Shown one piece after another: positions 15,102-21,678 of a stretch of DNA of 25,782 bases; within the stretch, counting starts at the first letter, position 1, and each line of letters starts with the position of its first letter. Under the pieces are notes generated by a model, which was not told the DNA's origin, made no database searches, and saw only the letters and a program-made list of their open reading frames with translations. This stretch comes from a virus, in the IMG/VR virus record IMGVR_UViG_3300042939_000516, positions 1 to 25,782 of that record; one strand, 5' to 3'. A program made the translations under genes and the position numbers.

Positions 15102-15493
15102 GACGAGCCGGCCTCCTCGATGGTGGTGGACGCGATCACGTTCGGCAGGGCCTCGCGGTATGACACCGAGCCCGAGAACATGACGTAGGCCGTATCCCCG
15201 CCCGAGGCCTCCTCGAGCGTCCCGGCCTCGAGCCGCCAGGTCCGGGTGCCGAACGAGGAGAAGTCGTCCGGGTCGACAGTGAACTGGACGGTCACGATCC
15301 CGTCGCTCCCGGTGATGTCGTAGGGGACCAGCTCGACGACCTCCGCCTTCGAGGTCGCGGTGGCGTAGAGTTCGCCCGCCGGCAGGTCCTCGCCCTCGGC
15401 GAAGACGATGGTCACGTCGCGCGGGGCCGCGCCGGTCGACAGGACGATCGCCCGCGTCGAGGCCCCGGCGAGGCGGATCTTTTCAGTGGGCAT
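15098..15493 (-). CDS. Hypothetical structural protein downstream of capsid
   Basis: A 131-residue beta-rich protein of unknown family (EKIRLAGASTRAIVLST, DVTIVFAEGEDL, IVTVQFTVDPDDF, TAYVMFSGSVSYRE). The ATG at 15493 lies inside the upstream gene and follows GAGG. Place between capsid and connector, and the all-beta character, suggest a capsid decoration or tail-fibre-like baseplate domain, but this is inference. Confidence 0.6.
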   Translation of the reverse strand: MPTEKIRLAGASTRAIVLSTGAAPRDVTIVFAEGEDLPAGELYATATSKAEVVELVPYDITGSDGIVTVQFTVDPDDFSSFGTRTWRLEAGTLEEASGGDTAYVMFSGSVSYREALPNVIASTTIEEAGSS

Positions 15494-15698
15494 GGGCGAA
15501 CCTCGTCTCGACCGCCGGCACGGCGACGGCCCGCTCGGGCCGGGCAGCGGCCGCATCCAGGAGCGTGCCCTGGATCTCGCGGACGCCGGTCCCAGTCTCG
15601 ACCAGGTGCTCCGCCAGTCCAGCGGTCGCCTGGATCACGGTCCCAGCCCGGTAGCCGCGGTAGGACTTCACGAGGCGGATCGGGTGCAGGGCGGCCAC
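15483..15698 (-). CDS. Small protein directly after capsid
   Basis: A 71-residue protein starting at a GTG with AGGAGG five bases upstream, right after the terminator T run. The N-terminal ~45 residues have a compact pattern, RLVKSYRGYRAGTVIQATAG and LAEHLVETG, seen in small head-region proteins of many phages (a basic, SH3-like mini-domain). Function unknown; a head-stability or capsid-binding role is a guess from position. Confidence 0.65.
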   Translation of the reverse strand: MAALHPIRLVKSYRGYRAGTVIQATAGLAEHLVETGTGVREIQGTLLDAAAARPERAVAVPAVETRFAHAH

Positions 15699-15710
15699 GG
15701 GGTCCTCCTA

Positions 15711-15765
15711 AAAACGAACAGCCCGGCGGAGGCATCCTTGCCCCCGCCGGGCGTTCTGCGTGGGG
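15711..15765 (-). terminator. Rho-independent terminator after major capsid gene
   Basis: Read leftward, GCCCGGCGG pairs perfectly with CCGCCGGGC, with GGC/GCC inside and GAAC/GTTC outside one bulge, followed by a GTTTTT run. The loop holds CAAGGATG, a near copy of the initiation sequence used at 1911 and 7544. It separates the capsid gene from the connector genes, likely lowering downstream expression. The ribosome binding site of the next gene begins right after the T run. Confidence 0.8.
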
Positions 15766-15777
15766 GCGAGATCAGGT

Positions 15778-17010
15778 TCAGCTACCGGCCTCGACCAGCT
15801 TCGCCACGAAGGAGGCGTCGTGGTTCGAGACGCCGACCCGCTGGAGGCCGCGGAACTTCACCGCGTCCGACTCGAAGCCGGCGTGCTCGGAGGCCGAGAT
15901 CACAAGCCCGTTCGACTTCACCGCGACGGCGGTCGCCATCGAGAAGTCGCCGTAGAGGGCCAGCGTCCCGGCCGGCAGGCCGAGGCACTTGTAGACCGGG
16001 GCACCCATCACGACCGGGAGGACCCGATCGCCGACGGTCGTCGACTGGGAGACGACCGAGCTCTTCATGATGTGCTCCCAGCCGGCGGAGCTCACGACCC
16101 AGGCCGTGTTCATGGCCCGGCTGTCGATCTTGCCCACGAGCGAGGCGAGGTCCGCCCCGTCGTAGTCGGTGCCCGCCTCGACTTCGTTGCCAGCGTCGAT
16201 CTCGTCGACCAGGCCGTCGATGCCCTTGCCGGCATCACCCTGGAGCCAGACGGTGTCGATCTTCTTCGCGATCGCGAGACCGAACCGGTTCGCGGCGAGC
16301 TGGGCCAGGTTCACGACCGCGGCCGAGTCCTGGATCAGCTCGTTGGAGAACGAGAGGATCCGGCCCATCTTGTAGAGCGGGATCGTGACCTTCGAGGTCG
16401 TGGCCTCGTCCTCGGTCACGGCCTCGTGCTCGTCGAACCACTCGGCGTCGATCTCGCCGATCTTCGGGATCTCGAGCGTGTGGCTCGAGGTCGTGTAGAC
16501 CTGGGCGAGCTGGACGCCGACGGACTGGTAGCCCAGCACGTCGATGTACCCGCGGAAGAGCTCGGGAGAGACGAGCTCGGCACCCTCGCCGTCATAGGTC
16601 GGCGAGGTCTCGCCCATCGCCCGGGCCTCGGCGAAGTCGCCGCGAGCGATCGCCCGCAGGAACCGGCCGGCCCGGACCGCGTCCTCGGTCGTGCCGAAGC
16701 CGCGGAGCGACTTACCCGGCATGACGTGGATCGCGGGGCCCTTCCGCTTCTCGGCCTTCTCGACCGTGGCGCGGCTGTCGCTGTCGCTCGTGGCGGTCAC
16801 GGCCCGCAGCCCGGCGAGCTTGTCGTCGAGAGCCCGCTCGGCGGAGGCGAGCTTCGTCACCTCGTCGGCCCGAGCCATCCGCTCCGTCAGCCGCTCGCCG
16901 ATCTGGGTCGCCTCGGCCTCGTCGGCCGGCGTCAGGGCGCGGAGGTTCTCGATCTCGGTCGTGATCGTCGCGGCCTCGTCCTGGAGGCGCTGGAGCTTGG
17001 CGCTGGGCAT
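15778..17010 (-). CDS. Major capsid protein, HK97 family
   Basis: A 410-residue capsid protein. Residues 1 to about 75 form the coiled-coil delta (scaffold) domain (KLQRLQDEAATITTEIENL, ERLTERMARADEVTKLASAE). The HK97-fold body follows, with SPELFRGYIDVLGYQSVG, TLEIPKIGEIDAEWFDE, VTIPLYKMGRILSFSNELI, and a typical end (GLVISASEHAGFESDAVKFR, VGVSNHDASFVAKL). The start at 17010 was chosen because AAGGAAG precedes it, rather than an ATG 15 codons upstream. The delta domain is expected to be removed by the prohead protease at about residue 80-90. The gene is separated from the protease gene by nine others, which is unusual. Confidence 0.93.
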   Translation of the reverse strand: MPSAKLQRLQDEAATITTEIENLRALTPADEAEATQIGERLTERMARADEVTKLASAERALDDKLAGLRAVTATSDSDSRATVEKAEKRKGPAIHVMPGKSLRGFGTTEDAVRAGRFLRAIARGDFAEARAMGETSPTYDGEGAELVSPELFRGYIDVLGYQSVGVQLAQVYTTSSHTLEIPKIGEIDAEWFDEHEAVTEDEATTSKVTIPLYKMGRILSFSNELIQDSAAVVNLAQLAANRFGLAIAKKIDTVWLQGDAGKGIDGLVDEIDAGNEVEAGTDYDGADLASLVGKIDSRAMNTAWVVSSAGWEHIMKSSVVSQSTTVGDRVLPVVMGAPVYKCLGLPAGTLALYGDFSMATAVAVKSNGLVISASEHAGFESDAVKFRGLQRVGVSNHDASFVAKLVEAGS

Positions 17011-17111
17011 TGGTTCGCTTCCTTGCGTTCGGGTGGTGGTGAAAACCTCCCGCACGATATGGGCGACCGCCCGACCGGCGAAGTTTGGCGTACTACCGTA
17101 GGACGGTCGAC

Positions 17112-17402
17112 CTACTTGGGCTTCCCGGTGACGGCGGCCTGGATCTCGCGCTGGCCGGCCGCCAGCTCCCGCAGCGTCTCGGCCTGCTGCTCCTGGGTCC
17201 GGCCCAGGCCTTCAAGCGTCGCCGTCGTCTGGCGGAGGAAGGTCGCGTGTGACTCGACGACCGGGACGACGACCGTATGGTGTAGGGCCGTCGCCGCCTC
17301 GCGGAGGCCGAGTAGGAGGATGCAGACCATCACGACCGGGAAGCCAAACTCCCGGGCGATCCGGATCCCCACGTCGATCACGTCGCTGGTTTGCTGCGTC
17401 AC
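17112..17402 (-). CDS. Single-pass membrane protein, holin or spanin-like candidate
   Basis: A 96-residue protein with a GTG start overlapping the previous stop (GTGA). A hydrophobic helix (FGFPVVMVCILLLGL, about 18-33) is followed by a long heptad-like helix (ESHATFLRQTTATLEGLG, TQEQQAETLRELAAGQREI). One membrane anchor plus a coiled coil fits a holin, XhlA-like or spanin-like lysis accessory, or a structural membrane anchor. Position in a cassette of membrane proteins and proteases favours a lysis-related role, but no family was recognised. Confidence 0.6.
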   Translation of the reverse strand: MTQQTSDVIDVGIRIAREFGFPVVMVCILLLGLREAATALHHTVVVPVVESHATFLRQTTATLEGLGRTQEQQAETLRELAAGQREIQAAVTGKPK

Positions 17403-17704
17403 TTGTTGCTCTCCCACCACTTCCGGACCAATGCCTCGACGATCGCGGCGATCGCCCACCAGAGGATGATCGTCGTGAAGGCGAACCCGCACCGCTCGCG
17501 GTATTCGCGGCGGACCTTCTCCTCGAGGTCCAGGCGGACCAGCCGCTCTCCGTCGGTGCCGCGGCCGGCGGCGAGCAGCTCGCCGGCGGGCGGCATCTTG
17601 TCGGCGGCCACCGCGGCGATCGCGTCGGACCGCTCGCGGCCGAGGAGGGCCCGGCGGACCGGGTAGGCCGCGAGGGCCTGCCAGACGTAGTCGGCGTCGT
17701 TCAT
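17399..17704 (-). CDS. C-tail-anchored small membrane protein
   Basis: A 101-residue protein overlapping the protease stop (ATGA). The N-terminal ~65 residues are soluble and helical (DYVWQALAAYPVRRALLG, DLEEKVRREYRERCG), and residues about 72-92 form a membrane helix (FAFTTIILWWAIAAIVEALV) followed by KWWESNK. This tail-anchored layout is uncommon for holins. No family recognised. Confidence 0.6.
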   Translation of the reverse strand: MNDADYVWQALAAYPVRRALLGRERSDAIAAVAADKMPPAGELLAAGRGTDGERLVRLDLEEKVRREYRERCGFAFTTIILWWAIAAIVEALVRKWWESNK

Positions 17705-18435
17705 CGGCGGACGCATCTCCCGTCGAGGCAGGCCTTCGCCAGGACCGAGCGGATCTCGACGACGTGGCTCCCGGCCGTCAGGCCGTGCGACGATCCCCAG
17801 AGGATCCCGGCCAGCTCGCCCGACTCGGTGAAGATCGGACCGCCCGAGTCGCCCTGGCGGGCGGCCGCGCGGACCTCGACCATATGGGCGGGATGCCGGC
17901 CGGCCGGGGAGAGGAACTGGGTCACCGGGCCCGAGGCCTCGCGGTAGACGAACGGCGCGCCGCCGTAGCCGGCGATCGTCAGCCGGTCGCCGACAGCGGG
18001 GGCCTTGGCTGCGAGCTGCACCGGCGCGGCCTTGGGCGTCGGCGTCGACAGGACCGCGAGGTCGAAGGCGTCGTCGCTGGCGACGACCTTCGCGGCGGCG
18101 GTCGTGCCGTCGGGCCACCGGATCGTAATCGCGTCGCGGTGGCCGCGGACGACGTGCCAGGCCGTGAGCACGACCGCCCGGCCGCCACCGGCGTCGACCA
18201 GGACCCCGGAGCCGCAGTCCCTCGACGGCCCGGCCCCGCACTCGATCCGCGGGACCGCCGGCCTGGGGCCGCCGGCGGCGCGGGCCGGCTTGTCGGGCAC
18301 GACGCCCGAGCCATCGCAGACCGGGCAGGAGAACCGGACCGGGCCCGGCCCGACGACGCGGTCGCCGCGGCAGTTGTCGCACGGAGCGGCCGCGGCAGAG
18401 GCGGCGAGCAGGATCGCCAGGAGGATCGGTCGCAT
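17701..18435 (-). CDS. Secreted trypsin-like serine protease with CxxC zinc-finger-like N-terminus
   Basis: A 244-residue protein. Residues 1-17 form a clear signal peptide (RPILLAILLAASAAAA). The mature N-terminus has two CxxC pairs (Cys19/22 and Cys37/40, the second as CPVCDGSG), like a DnaJ-type zinc-binding unit. The S1/DegP-like protease domain has the full triad: His94 in LTAWHVV, Asp125 in AFDLAVL, and Ser197 in GDSGGP. Two further cysteines flank the end. It should act outside the cytoplasm. It starts two bases after the papain-like gene's stop and overlaps the next gene by ATGA. An exported phage-encoded trypsin-like protease in a structural operon is unusual; host-envelope degradation or virion maturation are both possible. 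Confidence 0.88.
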   Translation of the reverse strand: MRPILLAILLAASAAAAPCDNCRGDRVVGPGPVRFSCPVCDGSGVVPDKPARAAGGPRPAVPRIECGAGPSRDCGSGVLVDAGGGRAVVLTAWHVVRGHRDAITIRWPDGTTAAAKVVASDDAFDLAVLSTPTPKAAPVQLAAKAPAVGDRLTIAGYGGAPFVYREASGPVTQFLSPAGRHPAHMVEVRAAARQGDSGGPIFTESGELAGILWGSSHGLTAGSHVVEIRSVLAKACLDGRCVRR

Positions 18436-18437
18436 GG

Positions 18438-19310
18438 TCACCCGGCGGGCCGGCTCCAGTCGTCGGGGAGGGTCATGGACGCGATGGCGAACGAGCCCCG
18501 CCAGGCGGACCGGGCGGTTCGCTCGGAGTCGTAGCGGACGATGTCGTACGAGTCCGGGTACGCCATGAGTCGCTCGCCCGGGATCCACCGGGCCCAGGGC
18601 ACGGCGTGGCCGTTGCGGCCCACGCTCACGACCAGGCCGGCGAGGACGCAGCACACCGCCTGCTCGTAGGACTCGGGGAAGATCACCTCGAGCGGCCGGA
18701 ACCAGGCGGCCGTCTCCTGCCAGCCGTCGGGGAAGGCGGAGACCGGCGTCCACCGGCCGCTCGCCTGGTTCAGCCCGCCCGCGCCGGTCGTGCCGGGCAG
18801 GGCGTGTCGGAAGGCGTAGTCGTGCGGCTGGACCGTCTCGGGCAGCATCCCGCGGCGGACCGCGATCTCGAGGACCTGGCGGACGTTCGCGCCGCCCCAC
18901 TGCCGCGGGTTCGCCTCGGCGTAGACCGATAGCGGCGAGAGCCAGACCGAGCCGGCCTGGCCGCTCTCGGCGTAGCGGTAGTCGTCCGTCGGGCCGTCGG
19001 CGTAGATCACGCCGCGGGCCCGGTTGCGGGCGGCCTCGGCGTTCGCCCGCAGACTGTGGCAGGTACACTCGTGGGTCGGGTTCTGGTTCGTGAACCGGTC
19101 GAGGTAGTTCATCGCCCACGATCCGGCCGCGTCGTTCTCGCGGGCCTTCGCCTCCCAGTCTCGCGGCTCGACCCAGAGGGCCGCCGGGAACTCCCGCGAG
19201 GCGGAGCCGCAGGCGTCGCGGAGGGCGTCGGTCGTGTCCTCCGCGGCCAGCTCGGCCGGGTAGCCGTCGTGCTCGGCGGGGAACACGTCGACGAGGCGCG
19301 GGTCGATCAT
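18438..19310 (-). CDS. Probable papain-like (C1-type) cysteine peptidase
   Basis: A 290-residue protein. The segment TNQNPTHECTCHSLRANAE places Gln76 six residues before Cys82, the same spacing as the oxyanion Gln19 and nucleophile Cys25 of papain. GRNGHAVPWARW gives a candidate catalytic His235, and Asp253 (YPDSYD) lies 18 residues later, where papain has Asn175. Between them are helices and Gly/Trp-rich loops as in the fold. No signal peptide is visible. A neighbouring cysteine (Cys84) leaves the exact nucleophile uncertain. It could be inactive or a transglutaminase-like relative. The start at 19310 overlaps the previous stop and uses the same 17-base initiation sequence as the gene at 2719. 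Confidence 0.65.
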   Translation of the reverse strand: MIDPRLVDVFPAEHDGYPAELAAEDTTDALRDACGSASREFPAALWVEPRDWEAKARENDAAGSWAMNYLDRFTNQNPTHECTCHSLRANAEAARNRARGVIYADGPTDDYRYAESGQAGSVWLSPLSVYAEANPRQWGGANVRQVLEIAVRRGMLPETVQPHDYAFRHALPGTTGAGGLNQASGRWTPVSAFPDGWQETAAWFRPLEVIFPESYEQAVCCVLAGLVVSVGRNGHAVPWARWIPGERLMAYPDSYDIVRYDSERTARSAWRGSFAIASMTLPDDWSRPAG

Positions 19311-19681
19311 GGCACGGCCTCCAGCACGGCGGCCTCGGTCGCCGGGGCCGGCGTCACCCGGAGGACCGTCTGGCCGGCCAGGGCGACAACGGCCGGGAGC
19401 CCGGCCTTGCGGGCGGCCGCCAGGGCGAGCCGGTACTGGTCGGGAACGTCGCCGATCCCGTCGGTCGTGTCCGCCTCGAGCAGCGTCGCCACGATCTTCC
19501 GCTCGCGGTTCAGCCGGTTGATCGCCACGGTCACGAACGCCGGCACGGCGTGGGCGTCCTTCTCATAGACGTAGACCGCCGCGGTGGCCGGGCCCGCCGT
19601 GGTGACGTGCCGGCACGACTCGACGTGCGGGAAGCCGAAGATCAGCACCAGCCCGGCGACGACGAGGGCGAGCGGCTTCAC
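19307..19681 (-). CDS. Exported or membrane-anchored small protein
   Basis: A 124-residue protein with an N-terminal hydrophobic segment (PLALVVAGLVLIFGF) followed by a Cys in VESC, near but not matching a lipobox. The rest alternates beta strand and helix (AAVYVYEKDAHAVPAFV, YRLALAAARKAGLPAVVALA, TVLRVTP), which resembles a thioredoxin-like fold without a CxxC. Exported location is likely. Function unknown. Confidence 0.6.
   Translation of the reverse strand: MKPLALVVAGLVLIFGFPHVESCRHVTTAGPATAAVYVYEKDAHAVPAFVTVAINRLNRERKIVATLLEADTTDGIGDVPDQYRLALAAARKAGLPAVVALAGQTVLRVTPAPATEAAVLEAVP
19308..19324 (-). repeat. Shared 17-base initiation sequence, copy 2
   Basis: Identical to 2717-2733 (CTGGAGGCCGTGCCATG leftward); here it also encodes the last residues (LEAVP) of the upstream gene while serving as ribosome binding site and start of the papain-like gene. 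Confidence 0.6.
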
Positions 19682-19920
19682 GGCTTTGGGGCCTCCGGCT
19701 GGAGCAGCTCGTCGAGGAGCTTCTGGCAGACGACGACGGCCGAGGCCTTGCCCTGGTCACGGAGCCGGGCGGCGAGGTCGATCACGAGGCGGAGGTCGTC
19801 GACCGGCGTCCGGACCCGCCGGCGGCCGACGTAGGTCCGGGCTTGCTGGACGACGAGGACCAGGGCGTACCCGAGGCAGGCGACGCCGGCGGCGTATTGG
19901 ACGACTTGGGAAACGGTCAC
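19678..19920 (-). CDS. Small N-terminally anchored membrane protein
   Basis: An 80-residue protein with a GTG start at 19920 overlapping the previous stop (GTGA). An apparent longer frame upstream is the shadow of the 88-residue gene. Residues about 4-24 form a membrane helix (SQVVQYAAGVACLGYALVLV). A basic patch (RTYVGRRRVRTP) and a helix (LRLVIDLAARLRDQG) follow. No family recognised; a small holin-like or anchor role is possible. Confidence 0.6.
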   Translation of the reverse strand: MTVSQVVQYAAGVACLGYALVLVVQQARTYVGRRRVRTPVDDLRLVIDLAARLRDQGKASAVVVCQKLLDELLQPEAPKP

Positions 19921-20183
19921 GGGGTTTTCTCCATAGAGGCGACGAGCTGCACGATCCGCTGGACGAGGGCCGCGCCTTCCGGCGTCTTGAGGACGGCCGC
20001 GACGTGGCGGGCCAGGTCGTCGTCGAGCCGGCTCTCGGTCCGCGACGCCGCCCACTCGAGCGCGTCGGCGACGATCACCGACCGGGCGTTGGCGTTCGGC
20101 TCGGCCGAGTAGCGTCGCGCGTATCCGAGCAGGGGAGACCACTCGGCGAGGAGCCGGATCTGCTCGATGGTCGGGAGGGGCAT
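19917..20183 (-). CDS. Small helical hypothetical protein
   Basis: An 88-residue, probably all-helical protein (IEQIRLLAEWSPLLGYARR, ARSVIVADALEWAAS, ALVQRIVQLVASME). No membrane segment and no recognised domain. Tightly linked on both sides, two bases from the previous stop and overlapping the next start. Confidence 0.6.
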   Translation of the reverse strand: MPLPTIEQIRLLAEWSPLLGYARRYSAEPNANARSVIVADALEWAASRTESRLDDDLARHVAAVLKTPEGAALVQRIVQLVASMEKTP

Positions 20184-20184
20184 G

Positions 20185-20553
20185 TCACCGCCTCACGAGC
20201 CAGAGGAGTTGCTCGATCGCCCCGGATGCCAGGGCCAGGACGAGGGACCGCACGGCGGGCCGGGCGACGACCCAGACCGGCAGGGCCACGAGCGGGACGG
20301 CCCGGTCGGCCACCGCGTCGAAGAGGTCGCCGACCGACTGGAGGGCGAGGGCCTTCTTCTGCTCGCCGGTCATGGTCGAGACCGTGTCGAGGATCGTCAC
20401 GACCAGCCGCAGGAGGCCGACCATGAGCTCGCCGAACTCGGCCCAGGTCAGGCCGTCGGCGGTCGTGTTCCTGGCGGTGGCGACATACGCGGAGATCTTG
20501 TCGAGGAGGCCGAGGCTATTGTCGGCGGCGGCGAGCGGGACGGCGGTGATCAT
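20185..20553 (-). CDS. Helical, possibly membrane-associated protein
   Basis: A 122-residue protein. The ATG at 20553 overlaps the stop of the zinc-ribbon gene (ATGA) and follows GGAGGAGG. It has helical segments (LLDKISAYVATA, LMVGLLRLVVTILDTVSTM) and a hydrophobic C-terminal part (VPLVALPVWVVARPAVRSLV, LASGAIEQLLWLVRR) that may associate with the membrane. No family recognised. First large member of the protease/membrane cassette. Confidence 0.6.
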   Translation of the reverse strand: MITAVPLAAADNSLGLLDKISAYVATARNTTADGLTWAEFGELMVGLLRLVVTILDTVSTMTGEQKKALALQSVGDLFDAVADRAVPLVALPVWVVARPAVRSLVLALASGAIEQLLWLVRR

Positions 20554-20705
20554 TTGACCCTCCTCCAGACGTGGTTCGCTGGGACGACCTGGCGGCCCCG
20601 AGCGCGGCAGCATTGGCAGGCGACGTAGCGGACCTGGCGGTCGCCGGCCCGCTTCGACGATTCAACGCGGCAGCGGCCGCCGCACTTCGAGCAGCTAGCC
20701 GGCAT
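20550..20705 (-). CDS. Small zinc-ribbon protein
   Basis: A 51-residue protein. Two CxxC pairs, Cys5/Cys8 (CSKC) and Cys30/Cys33 (CQCC), frame a basic beta-hairpin (CRVESSKR, RQVRYVAC), as in a zinc ribbon. Small phage zinc ribbons (for example Ogr/Delta type) often regulate late transcription or bind nucleic acid, but no specific family is claimed. Its ATG at 20705 lies inside the end of the prohead protease-HAD gene (11-base overlap) and its stop overlaps the next start. Its size and overlap make it easy to miss. Confidence 0.7.
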   Translation of the reverse strand: MPASCSKCGGRCRVESSKRAGDRQVRYVACQCCRARGRQVVPANHVWRRVK

Positions 20706-21678
20706 GGATCCGCATCCTCGCGACGGCGGCCGCCGCCGCGGCGCGGACGCCGGCGAGCGACGAGACCTTGACCGCTCGCGGCTCGGGGGCCGCGGCCGGG
20801 ATCTTCTCGGGCGAGTCGTCGATCCAGATGTCGACGGAGAGACCGGCGGCCTCGGCGGCCGACCGCTTCTGCGTGTCCGGCCCGCACAGGAGGACGCCGG
20901 CGAGCTCCTCGTAGAGGTCGCCGAACGCGAGCCGCAGCTCGTGCCGGTTCGCCTCGGTGTCCTGCCGGCGGGTGATGCAGACGACGCGGTTCCCGCGGGC
21001 GGTCGCGTCGGTGACGAACGACCGCCAGAGGCCCGGGGCCGCGGTGAACGTGCCGTCGAAGTCGAGGGAGATCGTCAGACCGCGCGGCTCGGCCCGGTGC
21101 GCCACCATGCCGCGGGCCTGCCGCCAGGCGTCGAGGGATCGCGGGGCGATCGAGCTCGACGGGTAAGCCGGGCTCGTGACCGCGGAGATGTCGTAGAGGC
21201 CCGAGGCCTTGTGGACCGTGCGAATCACGTTCCCCCGCTCGTCCTCGGTCCAGTTCTCGCCGCCGTCGGCGACCGTGAACGCGAACGACGAGCCGGTGAT
21301 CGTGCGATCCTCGACCATCATGATCAGGTCGCGGCCCATGCTGGTCTGTAGCGGCTTGTGCCGGTAGGCCAGGCCGCGGGCATCCTTCGCGAGCTCGAGG
21401 CGGCCGTTCGAGGTCCGGCCCGTGACGTGGTTCGGGTCGTGATTGAACAGGAACGGCACGTCGATCTTCCCGCGCGGGTCGGTCGGCTTGCGGTCGACCA
21501 GGCCGTCGAAGGCGGTCGGGGCGAACTTCTCGCGGAATCCGCCGAGGTCGACCGAGAGCGAATCCCACGGGGGCGAGATCCCGACCAGCACGGCCTCGGC
21601 GTCGCCGTCGCGACGCTCGACCGTGATCGCGTCGGGCGTGTCGTTCGTCAGGAGGTAGCGGCGTTCGATCTGCGTCAT
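20695..21678 (-). CDS. Prohead protease (S78) fused to a HAD-superfamily domain
   Basis: A 327-residue two-domain protein. Residues 1 to about 180 are an HK97-type prohead protease: LFNHD.NHVTGRT (His80), TITGSSFAF (Ser130/131) and YDISAVTSPAYP (Asp163 region). Residues about 200-295 form a HAD phosphatase-like domain: SLDFDGTFT (Asp206 and Asp208), VVCITRR (Thr236), Lys271, and WIDDSPE (Asp287, Asp288). All four HAD motifs are present, so it may be active. The protease should cut the capsid delta domain. Fusion to a HAD domain is not part of the usual family layout. There is no stop or frameshift between the two. Met191 offers a possible internal start but has only a weak ribosome binding site. 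Confidence 0.88.
   Translation of the reverse strand: MTQIERRYLLTNDTPDAITVERRDGDAEAVLVGISPPWDSLSVDLGGFREKFAPTAFDGLVDRKPTDPRGKIDVPFLFNHDPNHVTGRTSNGRLELAKDARGLAYRHKPLQTSMGRDLIMMVEDRTITGSSFAFTVADGGENWTEDERGNVIRTVHKASGLYDISAVTSPAYPSSSIAPRSLDAWRQARGMVAHRAEPRGLTISLDFDGTFTAAPGLWRSFVTDATARGNRVVCITRRQDTEANRHELRLAFGDLYEELAGVLLCGPDTQKRSAAEAAGLSVDIWIDDSPEKIPAAAPEPRAVKVSSLAGVRAAAAAAVARMRIHAG

Noticed and set aside
15760-17469. Rightward 569-codon frame opposite the capsid gene
   Set aside because: Antisense shadow of the major capsid protein; composition is Asp/Arg/Val/Gly-rich with no domain.
19678-20142. 154-codon version of the small membrane protein
   Set aside because: Its first half is the shadow of the 88-residue gene; the GTG at 19920 overlapping the previous stop gives a better start.
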